64,000 nucleotides of DNA from an uncultured Eubacteriales bacterium (GCA_902795275.1 CADBKQ010000002.1:1-64000), one strand, 5' to 3'. Counted from the stretch's first letter, positions 14,791 through 23,913 are shown. Translations and numbers: made by a program. Notes: generated by a model from the sequence alone, not told the origin.

Positions 14791-17115
14791 ATGAAAAGAA
14801 TGATTTCATTGGTACTGACTATTTCAATGCTGCTTTGCTGCTTTGGGGCGCTGGCGGAAAATGAAGCGGAAACGCCGTTTTCCCTGTGGAACGCGGACGC
14901 CCCTTCGCTGAAAGCGCTGATCGCGTATGTGGAAGCGGTAACGGATGAAGAATCGCCTGATTATATCCCGCCGGTGGATCGCATTGCCACCTTCGATATG
15001 GACGGCACGCTCTGCGCCGAGCTGAACCCGACCTATCTTGAATACTACCTGCTGGCGCGGCGTATCCTTGCCGATCCGTCCTATCAGCCGGACGAGGAGA
15101 TGCTTGCCTTCGGGCGCATGATCCGCGACTGCGCGCCGAACAAGTCCTTCCCCGAGGGCATGGACATGCTGCACGCTGTACATGCCGCAAAGGCTTACGC
15201 GGGCATGACGCTCCAGGAGTTCGCGGACTTCGTCACCCGCCAGCTCGTCCGCGAGGCGGACGGCTTTGAGGGCATGACCTACGCCGGAGCCTTTTTCCTG
15301 CCGATGGTCGAGTTGGTCGATTACCTCCAGGAAAACGGCTTTAAGTGCTATATCTGCTCCGGCAGCGACCGCTTCATCTGCCGCACGTTCATCGAGGGAA
15401 TGCTGGACATCCCCTATGAGAACATCATCGGCATGGACGTGGCGCTGAAGGCGGCCAACCAGGGCGACGTGGATGGCCTGAACTATGTCTATACCAGCGG
15501 AGACACCCTGATCCGCACCGATAATCTGATCATCAAGAATCTCAAGACCAACAAGGTGCTGCAAATCGCCCAGGAGATCGGCAGGCAGCCGGTGCTCTCC
15601 TTCGGCAACAGCTCCGGCGACGTTAGCATGCACAACTACGTGCTCTATAACAACCGCTACCGCAGCGCCGCGTTCCAGCTGATTGCCGACGACGGCGAAC
15701 GCGACTACGGCAACCCGGAAAAAGGCCCGGAGCTGCGGGAAAAGTGGGAAGGCATGGGCTTTAACGTGATCTCCATGGCCAACGACTGGAAAACCATTTA
15801 CGGTGACGACGTGGTCAAGACCGGTGTGTTCCACTGGCTGGAGGATTTTGCTGAGCCAGAGGAAAAGAGTTCTGCGCAACAGAAGTATACATTGAACCGC
15901 GTGGTAGCGCTGAGCCGCCACAACATTCGCTCTCCCCTGTCTGGCAGCGGCTCGCTGCTGGGCGACATCACGCCCCATTCATGGTTTGACTGGACAAGCA
16001 ATCCCAGCGAGCTTTCGCTGCGCGGCGCGATGCTGGAAACGCTGATGGGCCAGTATTTCCGGCTGTGGCTGGAGGATGAGGGACTGTTCCCGGAGAACTA
16101 CCGGCCCGAGGAAGGCGCGGTGCGTTTCTACGCCAACGCGAAGCAGCGAACCCTGGCCACGGCCCGCTACTTCTCCGCCGGGCTGCTGCCCGTGGCGGTG
16201 GTACCGGTCGAGAGCCACGCGGAATATGACACGATGGACCCGACCTTCAACCCGGTGCTGACCTTCGTCACCGACGAGTACGCCAAGGACGCTGTCGCCC
16301 AGATTGCCGAAGCGGGCGGCGTGGCCGGGCTGGAGGGGATTCACGCCGGACTGCTGGACGCCATCGAATTGCTGATGGATGTCGCCGACATGGATCAGAG
16401 CGAAGCCTATCAATCGGGCAAGTTCGGCGACCTGCTGACAGATGAAACGTCTATTAAGCTGGAAGCCGGCAAGGAACCGGGCATGACCAGCCCCATCAAG
16501 ACCGCGACCTCGGTGGCGGACGCCCTCACATTCCAGTTCTACGAAATGGCTGACGACAAGGCAGCCGCTTTCGGCCACGATCTGACCCGGGACGACTGGC
16601 TGAAGATTCACAGCATCGTGGATACCTATACCGGAACGCTGTTTGAAGCGCCGCTGGTTTCCGTGAACGTGGCGCATCCGCTGCTCCAGGAAATCCGCTC
16701 CGAGCTGACGGCGGATGGCCGGAAGTTCAGCTTCCTGTGCGGACACGATTCCAACGTCGCCAGCGTGCTGTCCGCGCTGGGCGCGGAGGAATACACGCTG
16801 CCCGACACGGTGGAACCCAAGACACCCATCGGCGTGAAGCTGGTATTTGAAGAGTGGTCTGCGGAGGACGGCGAATCCTATGCCCGGGTGCGCCTGGTCT
16901 ACCAGAGCACCGAACAGCTGCGGGGAATGATCCCGCTTTCGCTGGACAATCCGCCCATGTCCTTTGACATTGATCTTCCCGGACTGGAACGGAACGCCGA
17001 CGGGTATTACCGCCTGGACGACGTATTGGAGCGCCTCCAGAACGCCATCGACGCCTATGACGCGCTGGTTGAAACGTATGGCGGCGGGGACGCTGAAATG
17101 AAAGACGCAGCGTAA
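14791..17115 (+). CDS. exported fusion of HAD phosphatase and histidine acid phosphatase
   Basis: 774 residues. A signal peptide (MKRMISLVLTISMLLCCFGA) leads into a HAD domain at about 60-345 with all four motifs: DMDGT near 70, the Ser motif CSGSDR, the Lys in NLIIKNLKTNK, and FGNSSGD. A second domain at about 365-740 is a clade-2 histidine phosphatase, like glucose-1-phosphatase or phytase, with RHNIRSP (R376, H377) in place of RHGxRxP and the proton-donor pair H652-D653 in CGHDSN. The result would be an extracytoplasmic enzyme with two unrelated phosphatase active sites, probably scavenging phosphate from sugar phosphates or phytate. Substrates are inferred. GGAG precedes the start. Confidence 0.85.
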   Translation: MKRMISLVLTISMLLCCFGALAENEAETPFSLWNADAPSLKALIAYVEAVTDEESPDYIPPVDRIATFDMDGTLCAELNPTYLEYYLLARRILADPSYQPDEEMLAFGRMIRDCAPNKSFPEGMDMLHAVHAAKAYAGMTLQEFADFVTRQLVREADGFEGMTYAGAFFLPMVELVDYLQENGFKCYICSGSDRFICRTFIEGMLDIPYENIIGMDVALKAANQGDVDGLNYVYTSGDTLIRTDNLIIKNLKTNKVLQIAQEIGRQPVLSFGNSSGDVSMHNYVLYNNRYRSAAFQLIADDGERDYGNPEKGPELREKWEGMGFNVISMANDWKTIYGDDVVKTGVFHWLEDFAEPEEKSSAQQKYTLNRVVALSRHNIRSPLSGSGSLLGDITPHSWFDWTSNPSELSLRGAMLETLMGQYFRLWLEDEGLFPENYRPEEGAVRFYANAKQRTLATARYFSAGLLPVAVVPVESHAEYDTMDPTFNPVLTFVTDEYAKDAVAQIAEAGGVAGLEGIHAGLLDAIELLMDVADMDQSEAYQSGKFGDLLTDETSIKLEAGKEPGMTSPIKTATSVADALTFQFYEMADDKAAAFGHDLTRDDWLKIHSIVDTYTGTLFEAPLVSVNVAHPLLQEIRSELTADGRKFSFLCGHDSNVASVLSALGAEEYTLPDTVEPKTPIGVKLVFEEWSAEDGESYARVRLVYQSTEQLRGMIPLSLDNPPMSFDIDLPGLERNADGYYRLDDVLERLQNAIDAYDALVETYGGGDAEMKDAA

Positions 17116-17156
17116 AAGCGGCATCCCCATGGAATATAATCAAGGCGGGTGGTCTT

Positions 17157-17594
17157 TTGGATTATCGGAAATTTGGAGAGACGTATTACGCCCGCATGGA
17201 CAAGGGCGATGAAATCATCCGCTGTATTCTGGCGCTGTGCAAGAAGGAGAACATTGCTTCCGCAATTTTCAGCGGTATCGGCGGGTGCAGCGGCGCGGAA
17301 ATCCAGACCTTTATTCCGGAGACCGGTACGTTTGAAACGGAGACCCTCACTGGGATGCTGGAGCTGGCCTCCCTCAACGGAAACATTGTGACCGATGAGG
17401 CGGGGAATTCCTATCATCACACCCACGCGGTCTTCTCCTACAAGGATGGTTCCCGGCACTGTATGGCCGCGGGCCATATCCGGTCGATCACCGTCCTGTA
17501 TACTGCGGAAATTGAACTGAGGCCAGTCATCGGAGGAGCGATCATACGAAAATATGACGCTGAGACTGGAACCGGTTTTTGGGATTTTGCATGA
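17157..17594 (+). CDS. PPC (DUF296) domain protein
   Basis: 145 residues, a complete single PPC/DUF296 domain, a trimeric fold shared by plant AT-hook proteins and small bacterial proteins of unclear role. Visible features are the opening DYRKFGETYYARMDKGDEII, the glycine turn FSGIGGCSGAEI, and the metal-type cluster YHHTHAVF with a further His in AAGHI. The start appears to be TTG 17157 after a GGCGGGTGG stretch, as no in-frame ATG is placed better. It lies 41 bases after the phosphatase fusion and may share its transcript. Confidence 0.75.
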   Translation: MDYRKFGETYYARMDKGDEIIRCILALCKKENIASAIFSGIGGCSGAEIQTFIPETGTFETETLTGMLELASLNGNIVTDEAGNSYHHTHAVFSYKDGSRHCMAAGHIRSITVLYTAEIELRPVIGGAIIRKYDAETGTGFWDFA

Positions 17595-17685
17595 CGACGC
17601 AGGCCCCTTGATTCCATGAATAGATATTCCCTGAGATTATAATCATTGACAAAGCCTATCGGTTGTGTTGCAGTACCGCAATGAA

Positions 17686-17933
17686 AGGCTCCCCCTTGCG
17701 GGGGAGTTTCAGCGTGTCGACAAAGTCGACACGCTGCCATCGAAAGCCAGCTAAAGCAGTCTTTCGATGGGACATCAATTTCCTGTAAAATGGCATTTCC
17801 TTTGGGAAAACAGTCCCCCGGACTGTTTTCCGGGCGCTTCGGCCCCTGCAGATGACAATCGAAGGGCTTCGGCCCTTCGATGCATCCCGGGGACTTTGTC
17901 GACAGTCTGAGGCTCCCCCTTGCGGGGGAGTTT
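17686..17933. repeat. repeat-bounded, hairpin-rich intergenic element
   Basis: The ends are identical 24-base direct copies (AGGCTCCCCCTTGCGGGGGA then GTTT, at 17686-17709 and 17910-17933), each itself a hairpin followed by Ts. Inside are further self-complementary blocks (TGTCGACAAAGTCGACA, TCGAAGGGCTTCGGCCCTTCGA, ACAGTCCCCCGGACTGT). It encodes no protein I can support. It resembles a structured mobile or REP-like unit, with the right copy probably acting as a terminator. Confidence 0.5.
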
Positions 17934-17949
17934 TTCATTATTGTTTTTC

Positions 17950-17978
17950 TTGTTTTATCCCTGCAGTTTTGATATAAT
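17950..17978 (+). promoter_or_regulatory. promoter of the alpha/beta hydrolase gene
   Basis: TTGTTT (17950-17955), 17 bases, TATAAT (17973-17978), about 80 bases before the ATG at 18061. Confidence 0.6.
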
Positions 17979-18060
17979 AATCAGCATAGGAAGCAAAGGA
18001 TCATTGTATAAAAGTCCATTTGATACGTCGATCCATTCTGACTGTACAAAAGGAGTTCCC

Positions 18061-18861
18061 ATGAGAAAAAACGGTAGTGTGACCATCGGAAATACGGACA
18101 TGTACTACGCCGCCTTTGGCGAAGGACAAAAGAAGCTGGTGGTTTTGCCGGGGCTGTCGGACGGGCTGGCCACCGTGAAAGGAAAGGCCTGGATTTTAGC
18201 GGCGCCCTACAGGAAGTTCTTCCAGGACTATACCGTGTACATGTTCAGCCGGAAGAATGAGATGCCGGAAGGGTATACGATCCGGGACATGGCGAACGAC
18301 CAGGCGCAGGCCATGGAGAGCCTGGGGATCGATCGGGCGTATGTGCTGGGCGTGTCCCAGGGCGGCATGATTGCGCAGTGCCTGGCCATCGATCATCCCG
18401 AGATGGTGGCCGGGCTGATCCTGGCGGTCACGGCCCCGAGCGCCAACCCCGTGGCGCAGACTGCGGTTTCCGGCTGGATCAGCATGGCGAAGTGCGGGGA
18501 TCACACGGCGCTGATGGTGGACACCGCCGAAAAGACGTACTCGGAAGCGTACCTTCGGAAGAACCGGCGGTTCTTCCCATTGATCGCCCGGTTCACCAAG
18601 CCCGGGGATTATGACCGGTTCCTGAAAAACGCCGACGCCATCCTGGAGTTCGACACGCGGGAGGAGCTGGCAAGAATCATTTGCCCCACGCTCATCCTGG
18701 CCGGCAGCAACGATCATATCGTGGGAAACGACGCCGCCCATGAACTGCACGTCGGGATTGCTGGCAGCCAGCTGCATGTTTACGAGGGCCTCGGCCATGG
18801 CGCGTATGAGGAAGCGAAGGATTTTTACGACCGGGTGCTGGATTTCTGCAATCAGCATTGA
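18061..18861 (+). CDS. alpha/beta hydrolase
   Basis: 266 residues, cytosolic. The nucleophile elbow GVSQGG follows LGIDRAYVL, and the family's HG-loop region reads VVLPGLSDG. The late acid motif is LILAGSNDHIVG, and the catalytic His is in GLGHGAYEE. This is the layout of the epoxide hydrolase/lactonase-like alpha/beta hydrolases, with a cap between residues 135 and 200. The substrate cannot be told. The start at 18061 follows AAAAGGAG. It is a single gene with its own promoter. Confidence 0.85.
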   Translation: MRKNGSVTIGNTDMYYAAFGEGQKKLVVLPGLSDGLATVKGKAWILAAPYRKFFQDYTVYMFSRKNEMPEGYTIRDMANDQAQAMESLGIDRAYVLGVSQGGMIAQCLAIDHPEMVAGLILAVTAPSANPVAQTAVSGWISMAKCGDHTALMVDTAEKTYSEAYLRKNRRFFPLIARFTKPGDYDRFLKNADAILEFDTREELARIICPTLILAGSNDHIVGNDAAHELHVGIAGSQLHVYEGLGHGAYEEAKDFYDRVLDFCNQH

Positions 18862-19016
18862 TGCTTAAAAATCTGCCGCTTTCACCGGCTGCGGATAAGC
18901 GCAATAGCTTTCAACGGAATGAACGGACGGCAAACCCTGCTGATCCTTTTGGCGTGCGTCCTTCTTTGCCTGCTTTTCACGGATTTCCTGCGACAGTCTC
19001 TTCGGCGGCGGCATTT

Positions 19017-19580
19017 TCAGGAACGGCGCTGTCCGGACAGTCTCGTGATCATTCTTTTCTCAAACCGGAACATGCCGCCGCCCTCTTCATAGGCTTCTTC
19101 GTCGCCGGTTTCCGGGTCGTGCGGATCAGGATGATGGCTGTTAAAGAACTCGACAATATGGAAGCCGCATTTGTTGACGTAGAAATGGATGTTCCGCGTT
19201 TCAAAGTACGGCGTGCAGGTTTCCCAGACCTTCGTATCCGGATACAGGCGTTCCACTTCCCGCCACGCGGCATAGCCGATTCCCTTGCTGTGGACGTCGG
19301 GATCTACAAACAGCAAATCCAGATGGTTGTGCTGCGTTTCTTCGTTGATCTGCAGCACGACGCCGCCGACGATCTGCCCGTCCTCCCGGATGCGGTAAGC
19401 CACGCCGTCGCGGATGCAGCGCTGAATCGTCTCCCGGGAGATGATTTCGCCTTCCTCCTCGTAATGGTCGTCGCGCAGCCCGAATTCCTCCATGGCGCCG
19501 TATTTGAACGCGCGCTGGTTGTCCAGAATGAACTGCTCCCGGTCGTCGTCGGTTAATTTCGTCAGGGTGATTTTTGCCAT
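19017..19580 (-). CDS. GNAT family N-acetyltransferase
   Basis: 187 residues. GCN5-type acetyltransferase with the acetyl-CoA region [19 protein letters not shown] (the usual R/Q-x-x-G-x-G/A loop reads HSKGIG), followed by [20 protein letters not shown] and [10 protein letters not shown]. The start at ATG 19580 has AAGGAAGG upstream; earlier in-frame ATGs lack a site. The acceptor is unknown. About 150 bases without a gene separate it from the convergent hydrolase gene. Confidence 0.85.
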   Translation of the reverse strand: MAKITLTKLTDDDREQFILDNQRAFKYGAMEEFGLRDDHYEEEGEIISRETIQRCIRDGVAYRIREDGQIVGGVVLQINEETQHNHLDLLFVDPDVHSKGIGYAAWREVERLYPDTKVWETCTPYFETRNIHFYVNKCGFHIVEFFNSHHPDPHDPETGDEEAYEEGGGMFRFEKRMITRLSGQRRS

Positions 19581-20063
19581 GTTCAGACCTTCCTTCATAA
19601 GAAAAAATGCTCGGCAACAAAAAAGCTGTGCGTCCTTTGTTCCGAGCTCACCCGGCATCTTATCCAACAGGCGACCTGCAAAGCTTCCGCTTTACGATCC
19701 CCTACGCTGCGGCGTACTGTCCTCCGATGACCGATATGCTGTTTATGCTGTATTATCGCATATTCCTGCTGAAATGGCAAGGATATCTTTCCGAACGATG
19801 CCTGGCAAATCGCCGTCACTGACCTGATGACGGAGAAGCCTCAGGGATTGTATGTGAAGGAGATCTCCATGCTACCAAGGCAACATGATGAATCATTCAG
19901 GAGAATAAGGCAGCCCGCAAGCATTTAAGGCTTCACCGATCCATCATTCGCTCCATTCTACCCGGAAGGCGATGGTCACATTCCTGCTGCCCGGGGCATT
20001 CAGCCCGGCTCACGCCTTCGATCTTCGCCAGCCGGGTGAAATCCCAAGTGTTGCGGTCGTAGT
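19581..20063. other. gene-poor stretch with a possible gene remnant
   Basis: No intact gene. On the minus strand, just after the flavoprotein gene, the sequence reads YDRNTWDFTRLAKIEGV and, after a frame change, GSRNVTIAFRVEWSE with a stop near 19944. This looks like the tail of a lost protein, but I cannot name it. The rest shows nothing. Confidence 0.3.
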
Positions 20064-20528
20064 TTATTCTTCCGTCTTGTTCCTCTTGCCGCTGATCTCG
20101 TCCAGCACGATCTTCCCAACGTGGATGTACTTCAGCGCCCGGCAGTGTGCGAGGTCATAATTATCATATCCATAGTGTTCTGTCAGCACTTTCAGCCCGT
20201 GGATGATTTCGGCATCATCCTCCAGGAGCCTGCATTCCCCGAATCCGATCACGCTCTCATAGCGCGTCGTGATGCCATGATCCGTCGGTTCAGTCCGGAT
20301 GAAGATATCGCCTTCGACGCAGACCTTTGGATTCGCTTTCAGCAGGTCGATCTTCAAACCTTCCCGGGCGCAGTGAAAGTACACGACCGCTTTCCCGTCA
20401 ACCAGCTCAACGCCGAAGGAAACAGGAACGATGTATGGCCCCTGCATGGCAATCCGCACCGTATCACAGCGGTTCAGAATGCCGAAGATTTCTGATAGAT
20501 CGGTAACTTCTCTGTCTTTCCGCCTCAT
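20064..20528 (-). CDS. pyridoxamine 5'-phosphate oxidase-like flavoprotein (NimA type)
   Basis: 154 residues. A split-barrel FMN-binding protein of the kind annotated as nitroimidazole-resistance or 5-nitroimidazole reductase-like. It shows RRKDREVTDLSEIFGILNRC at the start, YIVPVSFGVELVDGKAVVYF and FHCAREGLKIDLLKANPKVC, then YESVIGFGECRLLED. These match the family pattern of MxR-x-x-x-E...P-x-x-x-P...FH-x-A-x-x-G-x-K. The redox substrate is unknown. Its ATG overlaps the stop of the DUF1801 gene by four bases, so the three genes 20064-21189 are translationally coupled. Confidence 0.8.
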   Translation of the reverse strand: MRRKDREVTDLSEIFGILNRCDTVRIAMQGPYIVPVSFGVELVDGKAVVYFHCAREGLKIDLLKANPKVCVEGDIFIRTEPTDHGITTRYESVIGFGECRLLEDDAEIIHGLKVLTEHYGYDNYDLAHCRALKYIHVGKIVLDEISGKRNKTEE

Positions 20529-20860
20529 GCATTATTCCTCCCGCACCACGCAGCGATCCGCCCGATCAATTCCAGATCAGTCTTGTCATACGGGAACTGG
20601 ATCGCGCCTTTGCTGTATTTCAATTTCTTTTCCTCCAGTTCCGCTTTGAATGCTTCCACGCCTTCCGCCCCAGGATAGATGCCCAGATGCTTCTTTTGGG
20701 CTGCAAAGTGGATCAGATTGTGGCGCTTCCACCATGTCGGCATCTGCCAGGAAAACCGCTCCTCCGCTTCTGGTATTGCGGCAGTGATTGTGCTGCGCAC
20801 AGCGGCCAGCGTTTCCCGGATGCCCTCGGGCTGGGCGGCAATGTATTCGTCTATGGTCAT
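20525..20860 (-). CDS. DUF1801 (YdhG/Fra-like) protein
   Basis: 111 residues. Family features: TIDEYIAAQPEGIRETLAAV at the start, EERFSWQMPTWW, HFAAQKKHLGIYPG and the ending KGAIQFPYDK. Members were named iron chaperones in Bacillus, but the biochemical role is not settled. It overlaps both neighbours by four bases. Confidence 0.85.
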   Translation of the reverse strand: MTIDEYIAAQPEGIRETLAAVRSTITAAIPEAEERFSWQMPTWWKRHNLIHFAAQKKHLGIYPGAEGVEAFKAELEEKKLKYSKGAIQFPYDKTDLELIGRIAAWCGRNNA

Positions 20861-21189
20861 CTCAGCACCTTCTCCATCGGCTTGCCCTTTGCCAGCTCGT
20901 CCACCAGCTTATCAAGCTGCCGCATTCTTTTCGTCATGGGGTCTGCTATTGCCTCTACTTTCACGCCGCAAATGGAGCCGGTTATCATCTCGGCGCGCGG
21001 ATTCCAGGCAGGAGCGGATGCCAGAAACTCACCGTAGGTTCCGGTCACGGCATCCATATCCTCATATCCCGTCAGCCAGGCCGCGACCTTATCCACCTCC
21101 GCCTTTGTCCGTCCTTTCCGCTCGGCCTTCCGGACGAGGCAGGCGTAGACATTTGCGAAATCCATATCAAACACACTTTGTCTGGGCAT
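20857..21189 (-). CDS. DUF2200 family protein
   Basis: 110 residues, first gene of a coupled three-gene operon. It shows the family stretches FANVYACLVRKAERKGRTKA, the WLTGY motif, and ITGSICGVKVEAIADPMTKR near the end. The function of DUF2200 is unknown. No strong -35/-10 pair was found. In the 280 bases upstream a broken frame reads KAFLKELEENGIMQDLGEGM then LLWRNHY, perhaps a remnant. Confidence 0.8.
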   Translation of the reverse strand: MPRQSVFDMDFANVYACLVRKAERKGRTKAEVDKVAAWLTGYEDMDAVTGTYGEFLASAPAWNPRAEMITGSICGVKVEAIADPMTKRMRQLDKLVDELAKGKPMEKVLR

Positions 21190-21469
21190 AGTGGTTCCTC
21201 CACAGCAGCATAACGTCAGATACGTCCAGCTTCATTCCTTCCCCCAAGTCTTGCATGATGCCATTCTCTTCAAGCTCTTTCAGGAATGCTTTTCCCCGAA
21301 GCATTATACCACAAAAAACGCATATTTTCCACCGGGAAGAACAAAAAAGCGCCCTGCCTCCAAAGAAGCAGAACGACTTGATATAAATCCTTGTTTCATC
21401 CCGGCAGGATCATCTTGCTGTACTTCCCCCAGACACCCATGCCGGTTTCCTCGCTGATCCACGGATTCT

Positions 21470-22585
21470 TTATTCTTCCGCGAAATCGGTATCCATGGCT
21501 ACTTGCAGGTCATAGTCCGGGAATGCCTTCTGCACATCGGTAACAACTTCTTTGTAAACCGCCCTGCGATCCCCGGCGTCAAAGCTGATCACGATATCGA
21601 AACGCATGGACTTTTGTTCTTTCAGCAGATAAAAGCCGTGCATCTGCCGGACGTGTTCATGGGACAGGGCAATTTCACGCACTTTCTTCTGTGCCGTGAT
21701 CACATCCTCATCCTTTGTGTTCACCGAATATACGCCGATGGCCGTCAGGATCACATGATGTTCGTGAAGCACTTTCATGGTGATTTCACGAATCAGCTGA
21801 TCCAGCTGAGCCGCCGAATAGGTGTCCGGCACTTCGATATGGATGGAGCCGTTCCAGGTATCGGGGCCGTAATTGTTCAGAACGAGATCATATGCGCCCT
21901 GAACATCCGGAAAGCCCGTAACGGTTTCATGGATGGCTTTCGCAAGCTCCGTATCATTCCGTTCCCCGAGTATCTGGGAAATCGTATCGCGGAGCATTTC
22001 AATGCCGGACTTGACGATCACCAGGGAGATGACCGCGCCGAGCCAGGCTTCCAGGGACACATGGAAGATCAGGAAAATCCCCGCCGCGACCAGCGTGGAC
22101 GCGGAGATGATGGAATCCAGGGTGGCGTCCTCGCCGGAGTTAATCAGGGAATCCGAATGAACCTTTTCGCCCACGCTCTTTACATAGCGCCCAAGCAGTA
22201 TCTTGACCACAACTGCCACAGCCACAATAATCAGGGAAACAGCGTTATATTCCGGCGTCTCCGGGTGGATGATCTGCTTGACAGACTCCACGAAAGAAGT
22301 GATACCGGCATACAGCACGATCACGGAAATGATCATGGCGCTCAGGTATTCGATCCGGCCATACCCGAAGGGATGCTTTTTATCTGGTTCTTTTCCTGCC
22401 AGCTTCGTCCCGACGATGGTAATCAGGGAACTGCCCGCGTCGGAAATGTTGTTGACCGCGTCCAGCACAATGGCGATAGAGTTGGTCATCAGGCCAATCA
22501 CCGCTTTGAACCCGGCAAGGAACACATTGGCGACGATGCCGATGACGCTGGTTTTGATGATCGTTTTTTCCCGGGACGCTTCCAT
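21470..22585 (-). CDS. cation diffusion facilitator family metal exporter
   Basis: 371 residues. Six transmembrane helices in the first 215 residues export divalent metal ions (Zn, Fe, Mn or similar) in exchange for protons. Metal-site regions are the helix-2 motif DAVNNISDAGS and the helix-5 motif HSDSLINSGEDATLDS. The loop KHPFGYGRIEYLSA is diagnostic for the family. The cytosolic C-terminal domain (about 215-300, HIEVPDTYSAAQLDQLIREI) regulates the dimer. About 75 further residues form a second ferredoxin-like unit, longer than in FieF. Which metal is moved cannot be told. Confidence 0.9.
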   Translation of the reverse strand: MEASREKTIIKTSVIGIVANVFLAGFKAVIGLMTNSIAIVLDAVNNISDAGSSLITIVGTKLAGKEPDKKHPFGYGRIEYLSAMIISVIVLYAGITSFVESVKQIIHPETPEYNAVSLIIVAVAVVVKILLGRYVKSVGEKVHSDSLINSGEDATLDSIISASTLVAAGIFLIFHVSLEAWLGAVISLVIVKSGIEMLRDTISQILGERNDTELAKAIHETVTGFPDVQGAYDLVLNNYGPDTWNGSIHIEVPDTYSAAQLDQLIREITMKVLHEHHVILTAIGVYSVNTKDEDVITAQKKVREIALSHEHVRQMHGFYLLKEQKSMRFDIVISFDAGDRRAVYKEVVTDVQKAFPDYDLQVAMDTDFAEE

Positions 22586-22614
22586 TCTTTATTCCTCCTT
22601 GTGATTCGCCCTGT

Positions 22615-23160
22615 TTACAGCGCCGCTTCGACGGCGGCCCGGACTTCGTTCATGTCAGCAGTGGGCTCGAAACGGGCGACGACCTTTCCTTCCCGGTCGA
22701 TCAGGAATTTCGTGAAGTTCCAGCCGATGTAGGTTTTGTCGCCATACTTCTTATTGTTCATGGCGGCGAACTTGTTCAGCGCCGCGTTTTTCAGCCCCTT
22801 GCCGAAGCCTTCAAAGGGCTTCTCTGCGGCAAGAAACGCAAACAGCGGGTCGGCGGTTTCGCCGTTGACGTCGATCTTCGCAAACTGCGGGAATTCCGTG
22901 CCGAATTTCAGCGTGCAGAATTCATGGATCTCCTCATCGCTGCCCGGCGCCTGGCCCGCGAACTGATTGCAGGGGAAGTCCAAAATCTCCAAACCGCGAT
23001 CCCGCAGGTCTTTATACATCGCTTCCAGCGGCTCATAATGCGGGGTAAAGCCGCAGCCTGTGGCCGTGTTGACAATCAAAAGGACTTTGCCCTGATACTT
23101 AGACAGACTGACTTCCTGTCCCTTCCTGTCCTTCACCGTGAAATCATAGACCGTTTTCAT
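22615..23160 (-). CDS. glutathione peroxidase-like thiol peroxidase
   Basis: 181 residues. Reduces hydroperoxides, in clostridia most likely with thioredoxin rather than glutathione. The peroxidatic Cys lies in NTATGCGFTP, where animal enzymes have selenocysteine. The Gln of FPCNQFAGQ and the Trp of WNFTKFLIDREG complete the active site. The ATG at 23160 has GGAGGAG upstream and lies inside the end of the regulator gene, overlapping it by 17 bases. Expression should therefore follow OhrR control. Confidence 0.92.
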   Translation of the reverse strand: MKTVYDFTVKDRKGQEVSLSKYQGKVLLIVNTATGCGFTPHYEPLEAMYKDLRDRGLEILDFPCNQFAGQAPGSDEEIHEFCTLKFGTEFPQFAKIDVNGETADPLFAFLAAEKPFEGFGKGLKNAALNKFAAMNNKKYGDKTYIGWNFTKFLIDREGKVVARFEPTADMNEVRAAVEAAL

Positions 23161-23629
23161 TCTGTTTCTCCTCCGTTTTTTTGTCGTCCCTGTTCTTTTG
23201 GTTTTCCAACAGCTCATAGAGCAAAGAATACAGCATCTGCGCCTTTTCCGGCGGCAGATCGATGCAGCCTGCCACGCGGCCGGGAATGTCCTTTGCTTTC
23301 TCCTGCAGCGCCCTTCCCGCTTCCGTCACCGTGATCTCAACAATGCGGTCATCCTTGCGGCAACGGCGTCTCTCCACATAGCCTGCCTGCTCCATCTTTT
23401 TCAGCAGGGGAGAAAGGGTGCCGTTGTCCAGCATCAGCTTCTCGCCGATCTCGGTGACGGATATTCCGTCCTTTTCCCACAGAACCAGAAAGACGATGTA
23501 CTGCGTGTAGGTCAGCCCCAGCGGCTTGAGCCAGGGCGTGTACAGACTGGTCACATTCCGTGCGGCGGCATAAAGCGGAAAGCACAGCTGATTGGCGAGC
23601 TTCATCGCCTCGCGATGATCGTAATCCAT
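23144..23629 (-). CDS. ohrR: OhrR-like MarR family peroxide sensor/repressor
   Basis: 161 residues. The reactive Cys lies in NQLCFPLYAAARNVTSLY near residue 16, the position of the sensing Cys15 in OhrR. The winged helix follows with ISVTEIGEKLMLDNGTLSPL and KKMEQAGYVERRR. Oxidation of the Cys by organic hydroperoxides should release it from DNA. Its target is presumably its own promoter, since it heads the operon with the peroxidase. RBS GGAGGAG lies before ATG 23629. Confidence 0.9.
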   Translation of the reverse strand: MDYDHREAMKLANQLCFPLYAAARNVTSLYTPWLKPLGLTYTQYIVFLVLWEKDGISVTEIGEKLMLDNGTLSPLLKKMEQAGYVERRRCRKDDRIVEITVTEAGRALQEKAKDIPGRVAGCIDLPPEKAQMLYSLLYELLENQKNRDDKKTEEKQNENGL

Positions 23630-23651
23630 AGCTCCTCCTTTCGTTCTGTTT

Positions 23652-23691
23652 GATACAAATATATTTTATCATACACTTATTGATTTGTCAA
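23652..23691 (-). promoter_or_regulatory. ohrR promoter with overlapping operator-like sequence
   Basis: Reading leftward: TTGACA (23691-23686), 17 bases, TAAAAT (23668-23663). The imperfect palindrome GATAAAATATATTTGTATC covers the -10, a fitting site for an autorepressor. Confidence 0.75.
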
Positions 23692-23842
23692 GACACCACA
23701 CGAAAAAAGTATCATAAACACACGTTCAAAGCAAAAGCTTGCGAGGAAAGCGTCTATTTATGGCACATCTTTTTTGGACGCTCACTACATTATACATACA
23801 AAAAGCCTTGAAACGTAAGCGTCTCAAGACTCTATCGTTCAG

Positions 23843-23913
23843 CAGGGGAAGAAGGATTCGAACCCTCAACAAAGGTTTTGGAGACCCACGTGTTACCATT
23901 ACACCATTCCCCT
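23843..23913 (-). tRNA. tRNA-Trp (CCA)
   Basis: 71 bases. Acceptor AGGGGAA pairs with TTCCCCT, D-stem GTGT/ACAC, anticodon loop CTCCAAA with anticodon CCA, T-stem GAGGG/CCTTC around TTCGAAT, discriminator G. The 3' CCA is not encoded. The outermost pair of the anticodon stem is a T-T mismatch. The neighbouring bases 23914-24095 hold nothing else recognisable. Confidence 0.93.
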
